DNA from: Gallionellaceae bacterium UBA6222
Lineage (GTDB): Bacteria > Pseudomonadota > Gammaproteobacteria > Burkholderiales > Gallionellaceae
Direction: 5' to 3'
Assembly (NCBI GenBank): GCA_002421915.1
Contig: DISA01000002.1
Location: forward strand, 4,810-61,808
DNA: 56,999 nucleotides
Shown here: positions 17,136 to 25,938 of the stretch, one piece after another
Layout of the letters: each line of letters opens with the position of its first letter
Numbering within the stretch: position 1 is the stretch's first letter
Position numbers and translations under genes: made by a program
The notes under the pieces: model-generated
The model's input: only the letters and a program-made list of their open reading frames with translations
The model's database searches: none
What the model was told of the DNA's origin: nothing

Positions 17136-18326
17136 TCAACCTCCGATCGCCGTCGCCGGATCAATGCGCAACGCGGCACGAATGGCAAAGATGCTGGCAA
17201 CGGCGCACATCAGCATGACCAGCACGAATCCTGTTACCGCATCACCCGGCAACAACAGCACATATTTCGGAAACAGCGGCGCCCACACGGTGGCCGACAG
17301 CTTGCCCACCACAAATCCGATCAAACCCAGCCCCAGTGACTGTTGCAGGATCATGGCGCTGATGGTGCGGTTGGTTGCGCCAATCAGTTTCAGCACCGCG
17401 ATCTCGCGCACCTTGTTCAGGGTCATAGTGTAGATGATGAAGGCGACGATGGCGGCGCTGACGATCGCCAGGATCACCAGAAACATGAATATCTGTTTGG
17501 ACGAAGTGGCGATCAGGCGCGCCACCAGGATCTCGTCCATCTGGCTTTTGCTATAGGCTTGCAGGTGCTTCCAGCGCTCGATCTGCCCGGCCACTTTCTC
17601 CACTGCCCCCGCTGCTGTGCGCACCAGTACAGCATTCACAAAGCGGCTGGATGTCTGGCTGGCCTGAATCGCTTCCAGCAGGCCGGGCACGCCGGGTCGG
17701 TTGAAGGCCGGGTTGGCTGCAGTGCGCGCGCGCTCGTTGACCAGCGCATCATTGTCTTTCAGGAACTGCACTTCCTGCGCATCCTTGAGCGGGATGAAGA
17801 TCATCGGATCACCACTGGAGGAAACCATGCGCCGCGTTAACCCGACCACGGTGTACTCATGGCGCCGTATATTGACCCGATCCCCCAAAGACAAACCGGT
17901 CTTGATATCCGCCAGTGCTTCATAGTGCGACTGCGTGATCGGGCGACCCGCAACAAGATAGGCCGGTTCTCCCGGTTTGCCGGTTTCGTAGCCGACCAGC
18001 ATCACCCGAATTTCCTTGTGCTTGTGGCGAATCTGCATGGTCAAATAGGTGACGTTGCCGGCCTCATGGATGCCCGGTATGCCGAGCAAATCACGTGCCA
18101 CATCGTCATGCACGCTGGATGGCTCGGCATACGGCCCCAGCGTATCCTGCTGCACCACCCACAGATCGGCGCCCGCGTTCTCGATCAGCACCCGCGCATC
18201 GTCCACCATGCCGCGATAAACACCTGCCATGGTCAGCGTCACGCCGATCAGCAGTCCCAAGCCGATTCCGGTGAAAACGAATTTCCCCCAGCCATGCAGA
18301 ATGTCGCGGCTCGCCAGATTGATCAC
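17136..18326 (-). CDS. FtsX-family ABC exporter permease (DevC-like)
   Basis: A 396-residue protein with one N-terminal helix (about 15-35), a large periplasmic domain (about 36-265) and three C-terminal helices (about 270-390), the MacB/DevC topology. The start is GTG at 18326, four bases after the fusion-protein stop codon. The conserved C-terminal segment IREIAVLKLIGATNR-like sequence (here VREIAVLKLIGATN) is the ATPase coupling helix of FtsX permeases. The substrate is unknown; DevBCA systems export glycolipids or lipids, and others export peptides or toxic compounds. Confidence 0.85.
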   Translation of the reverse strand: MINLASRDILHGWGKFVFTGIGLGLLIGVTLTMAGVYRGMVDDARVLIENAGADLWVVQQDTLGPYAEPSSVHDDVARDLLGIPGIHEAGNVTYLTMQIRHKHKEIRVMLVGYETGKPGEPAYLVAGRPITQSHYEALADIKTGLSLGDRVNIRRHEYTVVGLTRRMVSSSGDPMIFIPLKDAQEVQFLKDNDALVNERARTAANPAFNRPGVPGLLEAIQASQTSSRFVNAVLVRTAAGAVEKVAGQIERWKHLQAYSKSQMDEILVARLIATSSKQIFMFLVILAIVSAAIVAFIIYTMTLNKVREIAVLKLIGATNRTISAMILQQSLGLGLIGFVVGKLSATVWAPLFPKYVLLLPGDAVTGFVLVMLMCAVASIFAIRAALRIDPATAIGG

Positions 18327-18329
18327 GGC

Positions 18330-19493
18330 TTAGCCTTTAACCAACCCGGGTACGACTTTTACGTTCAAACCGGCGCGCAGCGGCTGCTGGCTATAGACGA
18401 TGACAGCATCACCCTCTGCGAGCCCGTCGAGGATTTGTGTGCGCCCCTCCAGGGTCGTCATGCCAACCTTGACTGCCCTGAACTGCAATTCCTTGTCCGC
18501 CAATATCCACACGCCATCCTGTTTGTCGATGCGTTTCACTGCTGCGGCCGGAACGGAGCGCGCATTTTTCAGTTCGGGCAATCTGATGGTGACTTCCGCA
18601 TATTCGCCCAAGCTGGCATCGGGGATACTGACTGAAACATTGACGATCCGCTCTTCGGTCACGGCATCACTCACCCTGTCGATGCGTGACACCTTGCCTT
18701 GTAGCGTCTGCTGCGGCTGTGAGCGCAGAACGACCTCCGCCCCCTGTCCAACACGAATCTGTCCGGCTTGCTGTTGGGCAATGCGCGTCTCGACCCACAG
18801 GCTGTTTTCATCGATCACTTGCAGCACCACCTGCCCACCGCCGACCGTGCTCCCCGCTTCGGCCATTCTGGCAACGACCACACCATTGACCGGACTGATC
18901 AGCCGCGTTTGCGCGCGCGTCTTGCCGATCCCGCGCAGGTCGGCTTGAGCCCTGTCATGCTCCGCCCGGGCGGCGGCCAGATTGGCCGAAGCTGCTGCCA
19001 ATGCGGCCGCAGCGGCATTCTTTTCGTGCTGCTTTGCGGCAAGCATCTCTTGGCTGACAAAACCCTGCTCACGCAGCTCCAGATAACGGCTGAAAGTTGA
19101 AGAGGATGTCTCGAAACGACTCTGTGTTTCACGCTCCTGTGCTTCTGCCGCGAGGATGGAGCTGGCAGTCTTCTCCACCATGCGCTGGCTGCCCGCGAGT
19201 TTTTCATCGAGATCGACCGGATCCATCTCGGCCAGCACCTGCCCGACAACAACTCTGTCCCCTTGATCGGCCAGCACGCTTTTCACACGGCCGGTAAAAG
19301 TGGGGGCCAGGTTGTAACTGTATCTAGCCTGCAGTGTGCCAATGCCGAATACCGCACTGGCAAGGCTGCCGACTTGTACTTTTTCGAGCGTGACCTTGAC
19401 CGGCGCCAACGGACCCTGGGTCAGCACGACCCAGCCGAAAAGTGCGAACAACCCGATTCCAAGAGCTGATAGTTTTATTCGTTTGGGAGACAT
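18330..19493 (-). CDS. HlyD-type membrane-fusion (adaptor) protein of ABC exporter
   Basis: A 387-residue periplasmic adaptor with one N-terminal membrane anchor (about 8-27). A lipoyl/barrel-sandwich half (VLADQGDRVVVGQVLAEMD near 80) precedes an Ala-rich coiled-coil hairpin (about 100-190); the second lipoyl half (SPVNGVVVARMAEAGSTV) and beta-barrel domains follow. It is the first gene of the exporter operon. It bridges the FtsX permease to an outer-membrane tunnel of TolC type that is not in this window. Confidence 0.85.
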   Translation of the reverse strand: MSPKRIKLSALGIGLFALFGWVVLTQGPLAPVKVTLEKVQVGSLASAVFGIGTLQARYSYNLAPTFTGRVKSVLADQGDRVVVGQVLAEMDPVDLDEKLAGSQRMVEKTASSILAAEAQERETQSRFETSSSTFSRYLELREQGFVSQEMLAAKQHEKNAAAAALAAASANLAAARAEHDRAQADLRGIGKTRAQTRLISPVNGVVVARMAEAGSTVGGGQVVLQVIDENSLWVETRIAQQQAGQIRVGQGAEVVLRSQPQQTLQGKVSRIDRVSDAVTEERIVNVSVSIPDASLGEYAEVTIRLPELKNARSVPAAAVKRIDKQDGVWILADKELQFRAVKVGMTTLEGRTQILDGLAEGDAVIVYSQQPLRAGLNVKVVPGLVKG

Positions 19494-19695
19494 GAAGCAC
19501 CACCAAGTAAGTAATTGGTTGCTATCTTAATGGCATCCATGAAATCGCGCAATAGGCCGTCACAATTCCCATTTCCCCGAGGCAGGATTGAGAAAAACTG
19601 TTGCCCGTCTGTCGCCGCGCCTTGGTCGAAAAAAAACACGTTATACTTGCGGCACTTCACGAACCTGCTTCCTACCCACATATCCAGGAGTTGTC

Positions 19696-20280
19696 ATGCT
19701 TTTTCGCCGCATCATTCTTTGCCTTTCCATCGTATTGCTCAGTGCTTGCGGAAAGCAGGAGCTGCCCTCGCCGTTTCATGCCAGCGATGTCAGCCATGCG
19801 CTCACCCAGGCTGATTTCCATATGACCGATCACAATGGCCAGCCGCGTGCACTGGCTGATTTCAAGGGCAAGGTGGTGGCATTATTTTTCGGCTACACGC
19901 ATTGCCCGGACGTGTGTCCGACCACACTGGCCGATCTGGCGCAGACCATGCAAATACTGGGCAAGGATACCGAGAAAGTGCAGGTGATATTCATCACGGT
20001 TGACCCCGAGCGCGACTCACCGGAAATGCTGGCGCAATATGTCCCCGCTTTTCATCCGTCCTTCCTCGGTCTGTATGGCAACGCCGAAGTTACCGCGCAA
20101 GTGGCAAAATCGTTCTATGCGACCTATCAGAAGCAGCCAAGTGCCTCCGGCTATACCGTGGATCACAGCGTCGGCACTTTCCTGATCGACCCCAAAGGCC
20201 GGGTCAGACTGCGTGCACCGCTGGCACAACGTTCCGAATGGCTGGCTGAAGATATTCGCTTGCTGCTTGCGGGGGCTTGA
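19696..20280 (+). CDS. SCO1/SenC-family copper chaperone lipoprotein
   Basis: A 194-residue protein. The ATG at 19696 follows AGGAG and gives a lipoprotein signal (LLSACG). The thioredoxin-like domain has the copper site CPDVC near residue 78 and the distal His in VDHSVGTF near 165. SCO proteins deliver copper to the CuA site of oxidase subunit II or act as thiol reductases. It stands apart from the oxidase-like cluster; a second SCO at 37387 is inside it. The ligands are intact, so copper binding is likely. Confidence 0.9.
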   Translation: MLFRRIILCLSIVLLSACGKQELPSPFHASDVSHALTQADFHMTDHNGQPRALADFKGKVVALFFGYTHCPDVCPTTLADLAQTMQILGKDTEKVQVIFITVDPERDSPEMLAQYVPAFHPSFLGLYGNAEVTAQVAKSFYATYQKQPSASGYTVDHSVGTFLIDPKGRVRLRAPLAQRSEWLAEDIRLLLAGA

Positions 20281-20306
20281 TGGCCGCATTCACAAGCGGC
20301 GGATGC

Positions 20307-20738
20307 TCACGAGGATTGTTTGTGGGGATGGTCCCGTGAAGGGATTTGATAAAGCCAGATCGCCATGGTGAGACAAAAGAAACCCAGTGCCAGTTGCAAG
20401 TGCCAGTCGTGGATGAACAGCAGGATTGAACTGCTGAAAGTGACCACCATCGTCGCCACCGCCACCAGTTTGATCCGCCAGGGAATGCTGCGATAGGTGC
20501 GCCACTCGACGATCAATGCGCCGAATGTGCGATGGTTCATCAGCCAGTTGTAGAAGCGGCGCGAGGAACGTGCATAGCAGGCTGTAGCCAACAACAAGAA
20601 TGGCGTGGTCGGCAAGATGGGCAGGAAGGCGCCAACGATCCCGATTAACAGAAATAGTGTGCCCAGCGCGGCAAACGCAAGCCTCACCCACAGATAGCGG
20701 TGCTTGCGCACTTCATGGCTGTAATCCTGCTTTGACAT
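20307..20738 (-). CDS. YbaN/DUF454 inner membrane protein
   Basis: A 143-residue protein with three or four predicted helices. The DUF454 signature lies between helices 1 and 2: GIVGAFLPILPTTPFLLLATACYARSS-like, with short conserved text LPTTPF and the following FYNWLMNH. The family is widespread in Proteobacteria with unknown function. It lies four bases from the next gene upstream on the same strand, which suggests co-transcription with the membrane hydrolase. Confidence 0.8.
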   Translation of the reverse strand: MSKQDYSHEVRKHRYLWVRLAFAALGTLFLLIGIVGAFLPILPTTPFLLLATACYARSSRRFYNWLMNHRTFGALIVEWRTYRSIPWRIKLVAVATMVVTFSSSILLFIHDWHLQLALGFFCLTMAIWLYQIPSRDHPHKQSS

Positions 20739-20742
20739 CCTG

Positions 20743-21753
20743 CTAATTCCTGCCTGTCAGCATCCCAACGAACTGGTCGATCTCCGCACGCGACATCCGG
20801 CGCGTAGCTTCAAACTGTGCATGCGATGCAGGATGAGACAAGTCCAGACGGATTCCCCAGAGTGGTCGCGTACTGGTCGGCAACATGGCATAACGCACGT
20901 CACCCAGCAGCCTTGGATCGTCCGGATGCAGCGCCAGATACCCCTCCGAGAAGGTGTGGAAACGCCCGATGTCCTGGTACAAAACAGATTCCGCGGGAAG
21001 TCCGGCAATATTGTAGGGCGGATCAAAAGCGGGCACGGACTCTCCGGGATAAACCTTCGCCTGCCCACCGATCCCGACACGCACCGCGTCGACATGATAG
21101 ACACCGTCTGTGCGGTAGATCGAACGCCAGAGCAGCAGATTGCCCATCGTCGGCTTGATGGTCAACCGCTCAGCAACATGGCCGCGTTCCAATGCAACAG
21201 CATGAATGACTCCCTCGGCACGCTGATGTTGCCACCAACCTAACGACAAATATCCCGCCGCAAGCAACAAACCGATACGCGGCGCCCAATTCTTGTGCCA
21301 GCGCAATCCCGCTCCCAGTGCCACGATCAGGATCAGGGAGAACAGCGGATCGAAGATCGATACCACACTCCATGCCACACGCTCACCGGTGAACGGCCAC
21401 AGCAAGTGAGTGCCATAACTGGTGCAGGCATCCAGCACACCGCTGGTGGCACATCCCAGCAGGGCGTACAGATAAATCTGCCGGAATCCGAGCGGCTGAC
21501 CAAACTTTTTGAATATAGGCCACAGAACGAGCACAACCAACAATGCACCGACCGGAATGAAGATCAGAGAATGCGTGAACTGCCGGTGATATTCCAGCGT
21601 CAGCAACGGATCGGTGGCGGACTGGATCAATGCATCCGCATCCGCCAGCAAGGCGGCAATAAAGCCCACGAGGGTGGCGGAACGCGCTTCGGCTTTGGTG
21701 CTGCAAGACTGGGCGAGCGCACCGCCCAACAATCCATGAGTCAGAATATCCAT
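20743..21753 (-). CDS. YdjM-like membrane-bound metal-dependent hydrolase (DUF457)
   Basis: A 336-residue protein beginning MDILTHGLLGGAL, the signature start of the YdjM/DUF457 family, with an Asp-rich LLADADALIQ segment near residue 38 and HRQFTHSLIF near 58. These His/Asp residues are the proposed metal ligands. About four helices follow, then a C-terminal soluble domain of about 130 residues. The start at 21753 is chosen to fit the family N-terminus. The reaction is uncertain; phospholipid or lipid hydrolysis has been proposed for relatives. Confidence 0.75.
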   Translation of the reverse strand: MDILTHGLLGGALAQSCSTKAEARSATLVGFIAALLADADALIQSATDPLLTLEYHRQFTHSLIFIPVGALLVVLVLWPIFKKFGQPLGFRQIYLYALLGCATSGVLDACTSYGTHLLWPFTGERVAWSVVSIFDPLFSLILIVALGAGLRWHKNWAPRIGLLLAAGYLSLGWWQHQRAEGVIHAVALERGHVAERLTIKPTMGNLLLWRSIYRTDGVYHVDAVRVGIGGQAKVYPGESVPAFDPPYNIAGLPAESVLYQDIGRFHTFSEGYLALHPDDPRLLGDVRYAMLPTSTRPLWGIRLDLSHPASHAQFEATRRMSRAEIDQFVGMLTGRN

Positions 21754-21903
21754 ACCTGCCATTCATCCTATAAACCGCAATTGCGCAGGCATCAAATAGC
21801 ACCCCGTTCATTCCCTCTGTGCGAGAGGAATGTGGAGAGGCTAACCGCCCCCTCCTGCCTGCTTCGGTGTGTGTTTAACCGCACCCAACTACAGCTTCAG
21901 GCT

Positions 21904-23397
21904 TCAGTGGCTGGTACCCGCAGACCGCGTAATTTTGTTGTAGACATTGTACTTGCCGGAGGGTTTGTTCATCGGCAAACGCTTGATCTCCTGCAGTGTG
22001 GCCGCATCGTAGATGAGCAGCCAACCATCGTTTTCCCAGATGCTGACCAGCACGTATTTCCCGTCGCGGGTAAATTCGACGTGCGCCGCGGTCTTGCCCG
22101 GCATCGGGCGCAGAATTTTCACCACCTCCAGTGTGCGCTTGTCGATGATATGCATCACGTCGCGGTGGTCTGTGCTGTTGAAGCCATCGGTCCATGCATA
22201 GGGAGAATTTTCGTGGCTGCGCATAAAGAAACCGCCGCCGAGCGTCTTGATCTGCTTGATCGTCTGCCAAGTGGTCATGTCGATCACGCTGACTACCGGT
22301 TCTTTCAGATTGGGCGTTGCCATCACCGGATGCCCCTGGTACTCCCAGGTAATGCCGGAGCCCAGATGCGGCATGCCCGGCAAATCGAGCACCGCAACAT
22401 TCTTGCCGGAATCGAGATTGATCACCAGTCCTTTTTTTCCGTCCCGCGCGGCCCCGATCATGTGGCGGTATTCCTGGTCAAAGAAGAAGTCGTCCAGATA
22501 GTCGTCGGTGGCAATGCGGCGTGCTGAAAAATCTTTATCGCCATAAGGTATTTCCCATACCTCTTTCGCATCCTTCAGCGTCGCGACAAAGCTGCCGCGC
22601 GGCTCAGCCTGATACACGGCGGATACCCGTGAGCTCTTTCCATCCTGGCCAATAGTTGGAATCACCTTGATCAGCGACAGATCTTCCGCGTTCAGAAGCA
22701 CCAGCGAATGCGGAAGGTAATTGCCCACCAGCACGGTCTTGCCATCAGCGGACACGGCGAGGTTGCGGGTGTTGATGCCGGCGCGTATCTCGGCCATTAC
22801 CTTCAGGTTATAGATGTCGAATTTGCTGATCCAGCCGTCGCGCGAGGCGAAATACACATAGCGCCCATCCGGACTGAACTTGGGCCCGCCGTGCAACGCA
22901 AAGCTCGTCTTGAAACGATGGATCGGCTCGAACTTATCTCCATCCAGAATGGTGGCGTGATGGTCGCCAAGTTCTACGACCACGAAGAGGTTGAGCGGGT
23001 CCGCGTTAAACACCGGTTTGTCTGGAAATTTGCCAAACATAACGCGCTGAAGATGCGAGTCATTGATCTGTTTCTCTCCCCACACCGGCACTTTTGGCAA
23101 AGGCGTGTAGATGAAATCCACTAGCGCCTGAATATCTTCCCTGGCGAGACCGCCGCCAAAGCCCGGCATCTGGCTGGCATTGCGTCCTTCAGCAATAACC
23201 TTGAATGCGTCGGCACGGCGCAAGCGCGCCAGATTTTCCGGTAGCAGCGCCGTGCCCGCGCCACCCAGTCGATCGGCGCCGTGGCAGGCCGCGCAAAAAT
23301 GGGCATAGTTCTTTTCAACCGACTGGCCTGCTGATGCCTCGAATGCCAGTAGCAGCCCCACCGCAGAGAGGCAGGTAAACAGGGATTTCTTTATCAA
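21904..23397 (-). CDS. nirN: NirN-like cytochrome c/d1-domain protein (dihydro-heme d1 dehydrogenase)
   Basis: A 497-residue periplasmic protein. The TTG at 23397 is taken as start because GAGGG lies six bases before it and a signal peptide follows at once; an ATG 42 codons upstream gives a hydrophilic leader. Order: signal peptide, cytochrome c domain with one CAACH near residue 36, then an eight-bladed d1-type propeller. NirN oxidises dihydro-heme d1 in the last step of heme d1 synthesis and hands it on to NirS. It is shorter than NirS and lacks its N-terminal extension. The other d1 genes (nirE, nirJ, nirDLGH, nirF) are not in the window. NirF-like function is less likely because the c domain is present. 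Confidence 0.75.
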   Translation of the reverse strand: MIKKSLFTCLSAVGLLLAFEASAGQSVEKNYAHFCAACHGADRLGGAGTALLPENLARLRRADAFKVIAEGRNASQMPGFGGGLAREDIQALVDFIYTPLPKVPVWGEKQINDSHLQRVMFGKFPDKPVFNADPLNLFVVVELGDHHATILDGDKFEPIHRFKTSFALHGGPKFSPDGRYVYFASRDGWISKFDIYNLKVMAEIRAGINTRNLAVSADGKTVLVGNYLPHSLVLLNAEDLSLIKVIPTIGQDGKSSRVSAVYQAEPRGSFVATLKDAKEVWEIPYGDKDFSARRIATDDYLDDFFFDQEYRHMIGAARDGKKGLVINLDSGKNVAVLDLPGMPHLGSGITWEYQGHPVMATPNLKEPVVSVIDMTTWQTIKQIKTLGGGFFMRSHENSPYAWTDGFNSTDHRDVMHIIDKRTLEVVKILRPMPGKTAAHVEFTRDGKYVLVSIWENDGWLLIYDAATLQEIKRLPMNKPSGKYNVYNKITRSAGTSH

Positions 23398-23551
23398 TTT
23401 CAGCCCTCGATCGTTATCACGCCGGTAATCCTCAGATGTTGTTTGGGCAGGTGGCGGAGGAACCTGGGTTGGCAAGACTGGGCGGTTGCGTCGTCCAATC
23501 TGCACAAGCCAACGATAAAACAAAAGATTGATCCGTCCCCACAGTTCGACT

Positions 23552-25783
23552 TTAGAAAGAAAAATCCATTCCGGTAGTCACATTCCGCCCGGGCAACAGG
23601 AAGTATGAATAGGCTCTGGTATCGAACAGATTGTTAATCGCTATCGTGCCCTTGACGTTTTTGGTGAAGGCATATCCAAGCTTGGCATTCACCATGGTGT
23701 ACGCGTCATAACTGCCCGGCACGCCTTCCACCGTATCCGTGTTTTGGGCGGTAAAGAAAACATGGCCGGCATAGCGCGCGCTCAATGCGCCCGTCCACTG
23801 GCCCTGTTCGGCAGTCAGTCCGATACCCGCAATGTTTTTCGGGGAGTCGGTCAGGCGCTTGCCGACACTCAATGGGTCCGCCGCGTTTTCCAGCATTTCA
23901 GAGTTGATATAGGCGTAGTTGGCATCCAGCGCCAGCCAGCTTGCCAGTTTTGTCGTGGCGCCAAATTCAATCCCGCTGATCTTCGCCTTGCCGGCATTGA
24001 TGCGCAGTGAGTTGGCCGCATCAACCTGCTTCAGGTAAATCAGATCGGTCAGCTGTGTATCGTAGTACGTGGCGGTAATCCGGGTGTCTTCCGTAACGTG
24101 TAATTCACCCCCCACCTCCCAGGTCGTGCCATGTTCCGGCTGGAGATTGGGATCACCGGCCGTCGTCCTGCCCCTGCTTGTGGTCGTCACGTAGAGATCC
24201 TGATTGGTCGGCGCGCGGAAAGATCTCCCGAAGGAAGCCCGCACTACTGCGGCTTCGGCGGGCTTGTACACTGCAGACACCTTTGGACTGAACGCGGAGG
24301 TACCTCGCGTTGGATAAAGCTTGCCGCTGGCCGGTGTGGTAACAAAGCTGTCTCCTCTGGTTTCCCAGTTATCCCAACGCCCTCCCAGATAAACCTTCAG
24401 CTTATCCATTGCGCTGAATTCATCCTGGGCAAAAATGGAGGTCGTGGCGGAATGGCCGTTGTAGCCGGTATTCACCGCGGTGACGGAACCCGGATCGCGC
24501 CAGTCGGAAAGTGCATAAATGCGCTGGTTGACTGTCTCTTTGTGGACTGCCAGACCGGTGACCAGAAAGTGATTGTCAGTCAGCGGAAGACTCAATTGCA
24601 CGGTGCCGTCAAGACCGTCATTGGGGGCATCCGACAATGTTCCCGCGCCGCTGTCCCAGGTCGCGGTCGGGCTGGCCAGCGTAAAGTTGTAGATCCGGTC
24701 GATCTTCCCGATGTCCGCCTTCAACAGATAACCATCGCCAATAGTCCCGTCATAGCCGGCAGAATACCGGGTCGTGGTTTCATGCAGCGGCAGGAATGAG
24801 AAAAGGGTGAAGTCATAATTTGACAGGACGACACGTTGCCCGTTGATGTCGAGTATTCCGCTCGAGACGGGCGCGCCAGTTGCCGTGTTCGTGAGGTAAG
24901 TGTTGAACTGCGCGTAATCCTGCCTGGTTTCCTGACGGTTCACGCCTGCATAAACCTTGTCACGCGCATTCAGGTCATAGGTCAGCTTGGCGGTTGCATG
25001 GGTAGACGTCCACGGCGTGGCGCCCAAATCACCCACCAGATAGGCCGGGACACCCTCCCGGGTGGTCGTCGCCTGTGCGCCCGTAACGGGTGTGCCGGGC
25101 ACACCAACCACTGGTGTCTTGACCACGAACTCATTCACATAGCTGTCACGGTTCTGGTAGCCAAGCCCGCCCGCGAACCCCAGTCCGTTGTCCATCTTGT
25201 CGCGGAAATAAATGCTGGCATCCTCGCCGCTGGCATCGCCCCAGCCTTTTTTCACACTTGCCGTGAACTCGCGCTTGTCCGGCTGTTTGGTGATGATGTT
25301 GACCACCCCGCCGATGGCATTGCTGCCGTACAGTGAAGAGAACGCGCCGGGCACGACCTCGACCCGCGCGATATCCTCAACAAACGGTACGCGCCAGTTC
25401 ACCTTGCCGGAGCCACCATCCTGGAGGGGCTGCCCATCAAGCAAAATAAGCACTCTGGATTGGTCAATGCCGCGCAGCGACATGCCGCTCGTCCCCACAG
25501 TGCCCTGCGATTGGCCGAGCGCCCCACCGCGCAAATAGAGGCTGGGAATTTGATCCAGTACATCGCCCAATCTGGAAGCATTTTTGTTTTGAATTTCTTC
25601 TGCCTTCACCACGGTCACTGCCGCAGGCGAATCGGAAAGAGTCGTTCTGGTTTTGGTGGCGGTCACAACGACCTCATCCAACATGGCCACATCTTCTCTT
25701 TCCGATGCGCTCGCCGGATTAACCAGGCCGCAAATACAGCCTAAGGTCAATAACAAGCTTCTTTTGATTAACTGGGTTTGCAT
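23552..25783 (-). CDS. TonB-dependent outer membrane receptor
   Basis: A 743-residue protein with a signal peptide (about 1-26), a TonB box region (DEVVVTATKTR near 36), a plug domain (about 45-165, with NAIGGVVNIITK at its end) and a 22-strand barrel ending in Phe (GMDFSF). The ligand is not readable. The position between nirS and nirN hints at supply of iron, heme-like or copper compounds for the respiratory proteins. A terminator just upstream separates it from nirS, so it is probably transcribed independently or with nirN. Confidence 0.85.
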   Translation of the reverse strand: MQTQLIKRSLLLTLGCICGLVNPASASEREDVAMLDEVVVTATKTRTTLSDSPAAVTVVKAEEIQNKNASRLGDVLDQIPSLYLRGGALGQSQGTVGTSGMSLRGIDQSRVLILLDGQPLQDGGSGKVNWRVPFVEDIARVEVVPGAFSSLYGSNAIGGVVNIITKQPDKREFTASVKKGWGDASGEDASIYFRDKMDNGLGFAGGLGYQNRDSYVNEFVVKTPVVGVPGTPVTGAQATTTREGVPAYLVGDLGATPWTSTHATAKLTYDLNARDKVYAGVNRQETRQDYAQFNTYLTNTATGAPVSSGILDINGQRVVLSNYDFTLFSFLPLHETTTRYSAGYDGTIGDGYLLKADIGKIDRIYNFTLASPTATWDSGAGTLSDAPNDGLDGTVQLSLPLTDNHFLVTGLAVHKETVNQRIYALSDWRDPGSVTAVNTGYNGHSATTSIFAQDEFSAMDKLKVYLGGRWDNWETRGDSFVTTPASGKLYPTRGTSAFSPKVSAVYKPAEAAVVRASFGRSFRAPTNQDLYVTTTSRGRTTAGDPNLQPEHGTTWEVGGELHVTEDTRITATYYDTQLTDLIYLKQVDAANSLRINAGKAKISGIEFGATTKLASWLALDANYAYINSEMLENAADPLSVGKRLTDSPKNIAGIGLTAEQGQWTGALSARYAGHVFFTAQNTDTVEGVPGSYDAYTMVNAKLGYAFTKNVKGTIAINNLFDTRAYSYFLLPGRNVTTGMDFSF

Positions 25784-25828
25784 CTTCTTCCTCCGGATCT
25801 TTCTAATAATTATTTTATGCCATGAAAA

Positions 25829-25850
25829 AAGGGTGGGTCACCCCACCCTT
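25829..25850 (-). terminator. Rho-independent terminator downstream of nirS
   Basis: AAGGGTGGG-TCAC-CCCACCCTT is a nine-base perfect stem with a four-base loop. On the minus strand it is followed by a run of T (plus-strand A6 at 25825-25830). It lies after the nirS stop and before the TonB receptor start. Confidence 0.85.
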
Positions 25851-25882
25851 CAAATATGCATTGTCAACACTACTCTTCTAAG

Positions 25883-25917
25883 CCCGTCACTCCGGCAAGG
25901 ATCACCGAAATGACGGG
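25883..25917. repeat. Inverted repeat between nirS and the TonB receptor
   Basis: CCCGTCA at 25883-25889 pairs with TGACGGG at 25911-25917 around a 21-base loop that itself contains CCGG/CCG words. It has no T run. It may be a REP-like extragenic hairpin or a second processing signal after nirS. Confidence 0.45.
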
Positions 25918-25938
25918 GTCGGATCCTACCAAAAAATC

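Noticed and set aside
21295..22527. Plus-strand open frame across nirN and the YdjM-like gene
   Set aside because: Spans two real genes on the other strand and has shadow-type composition.
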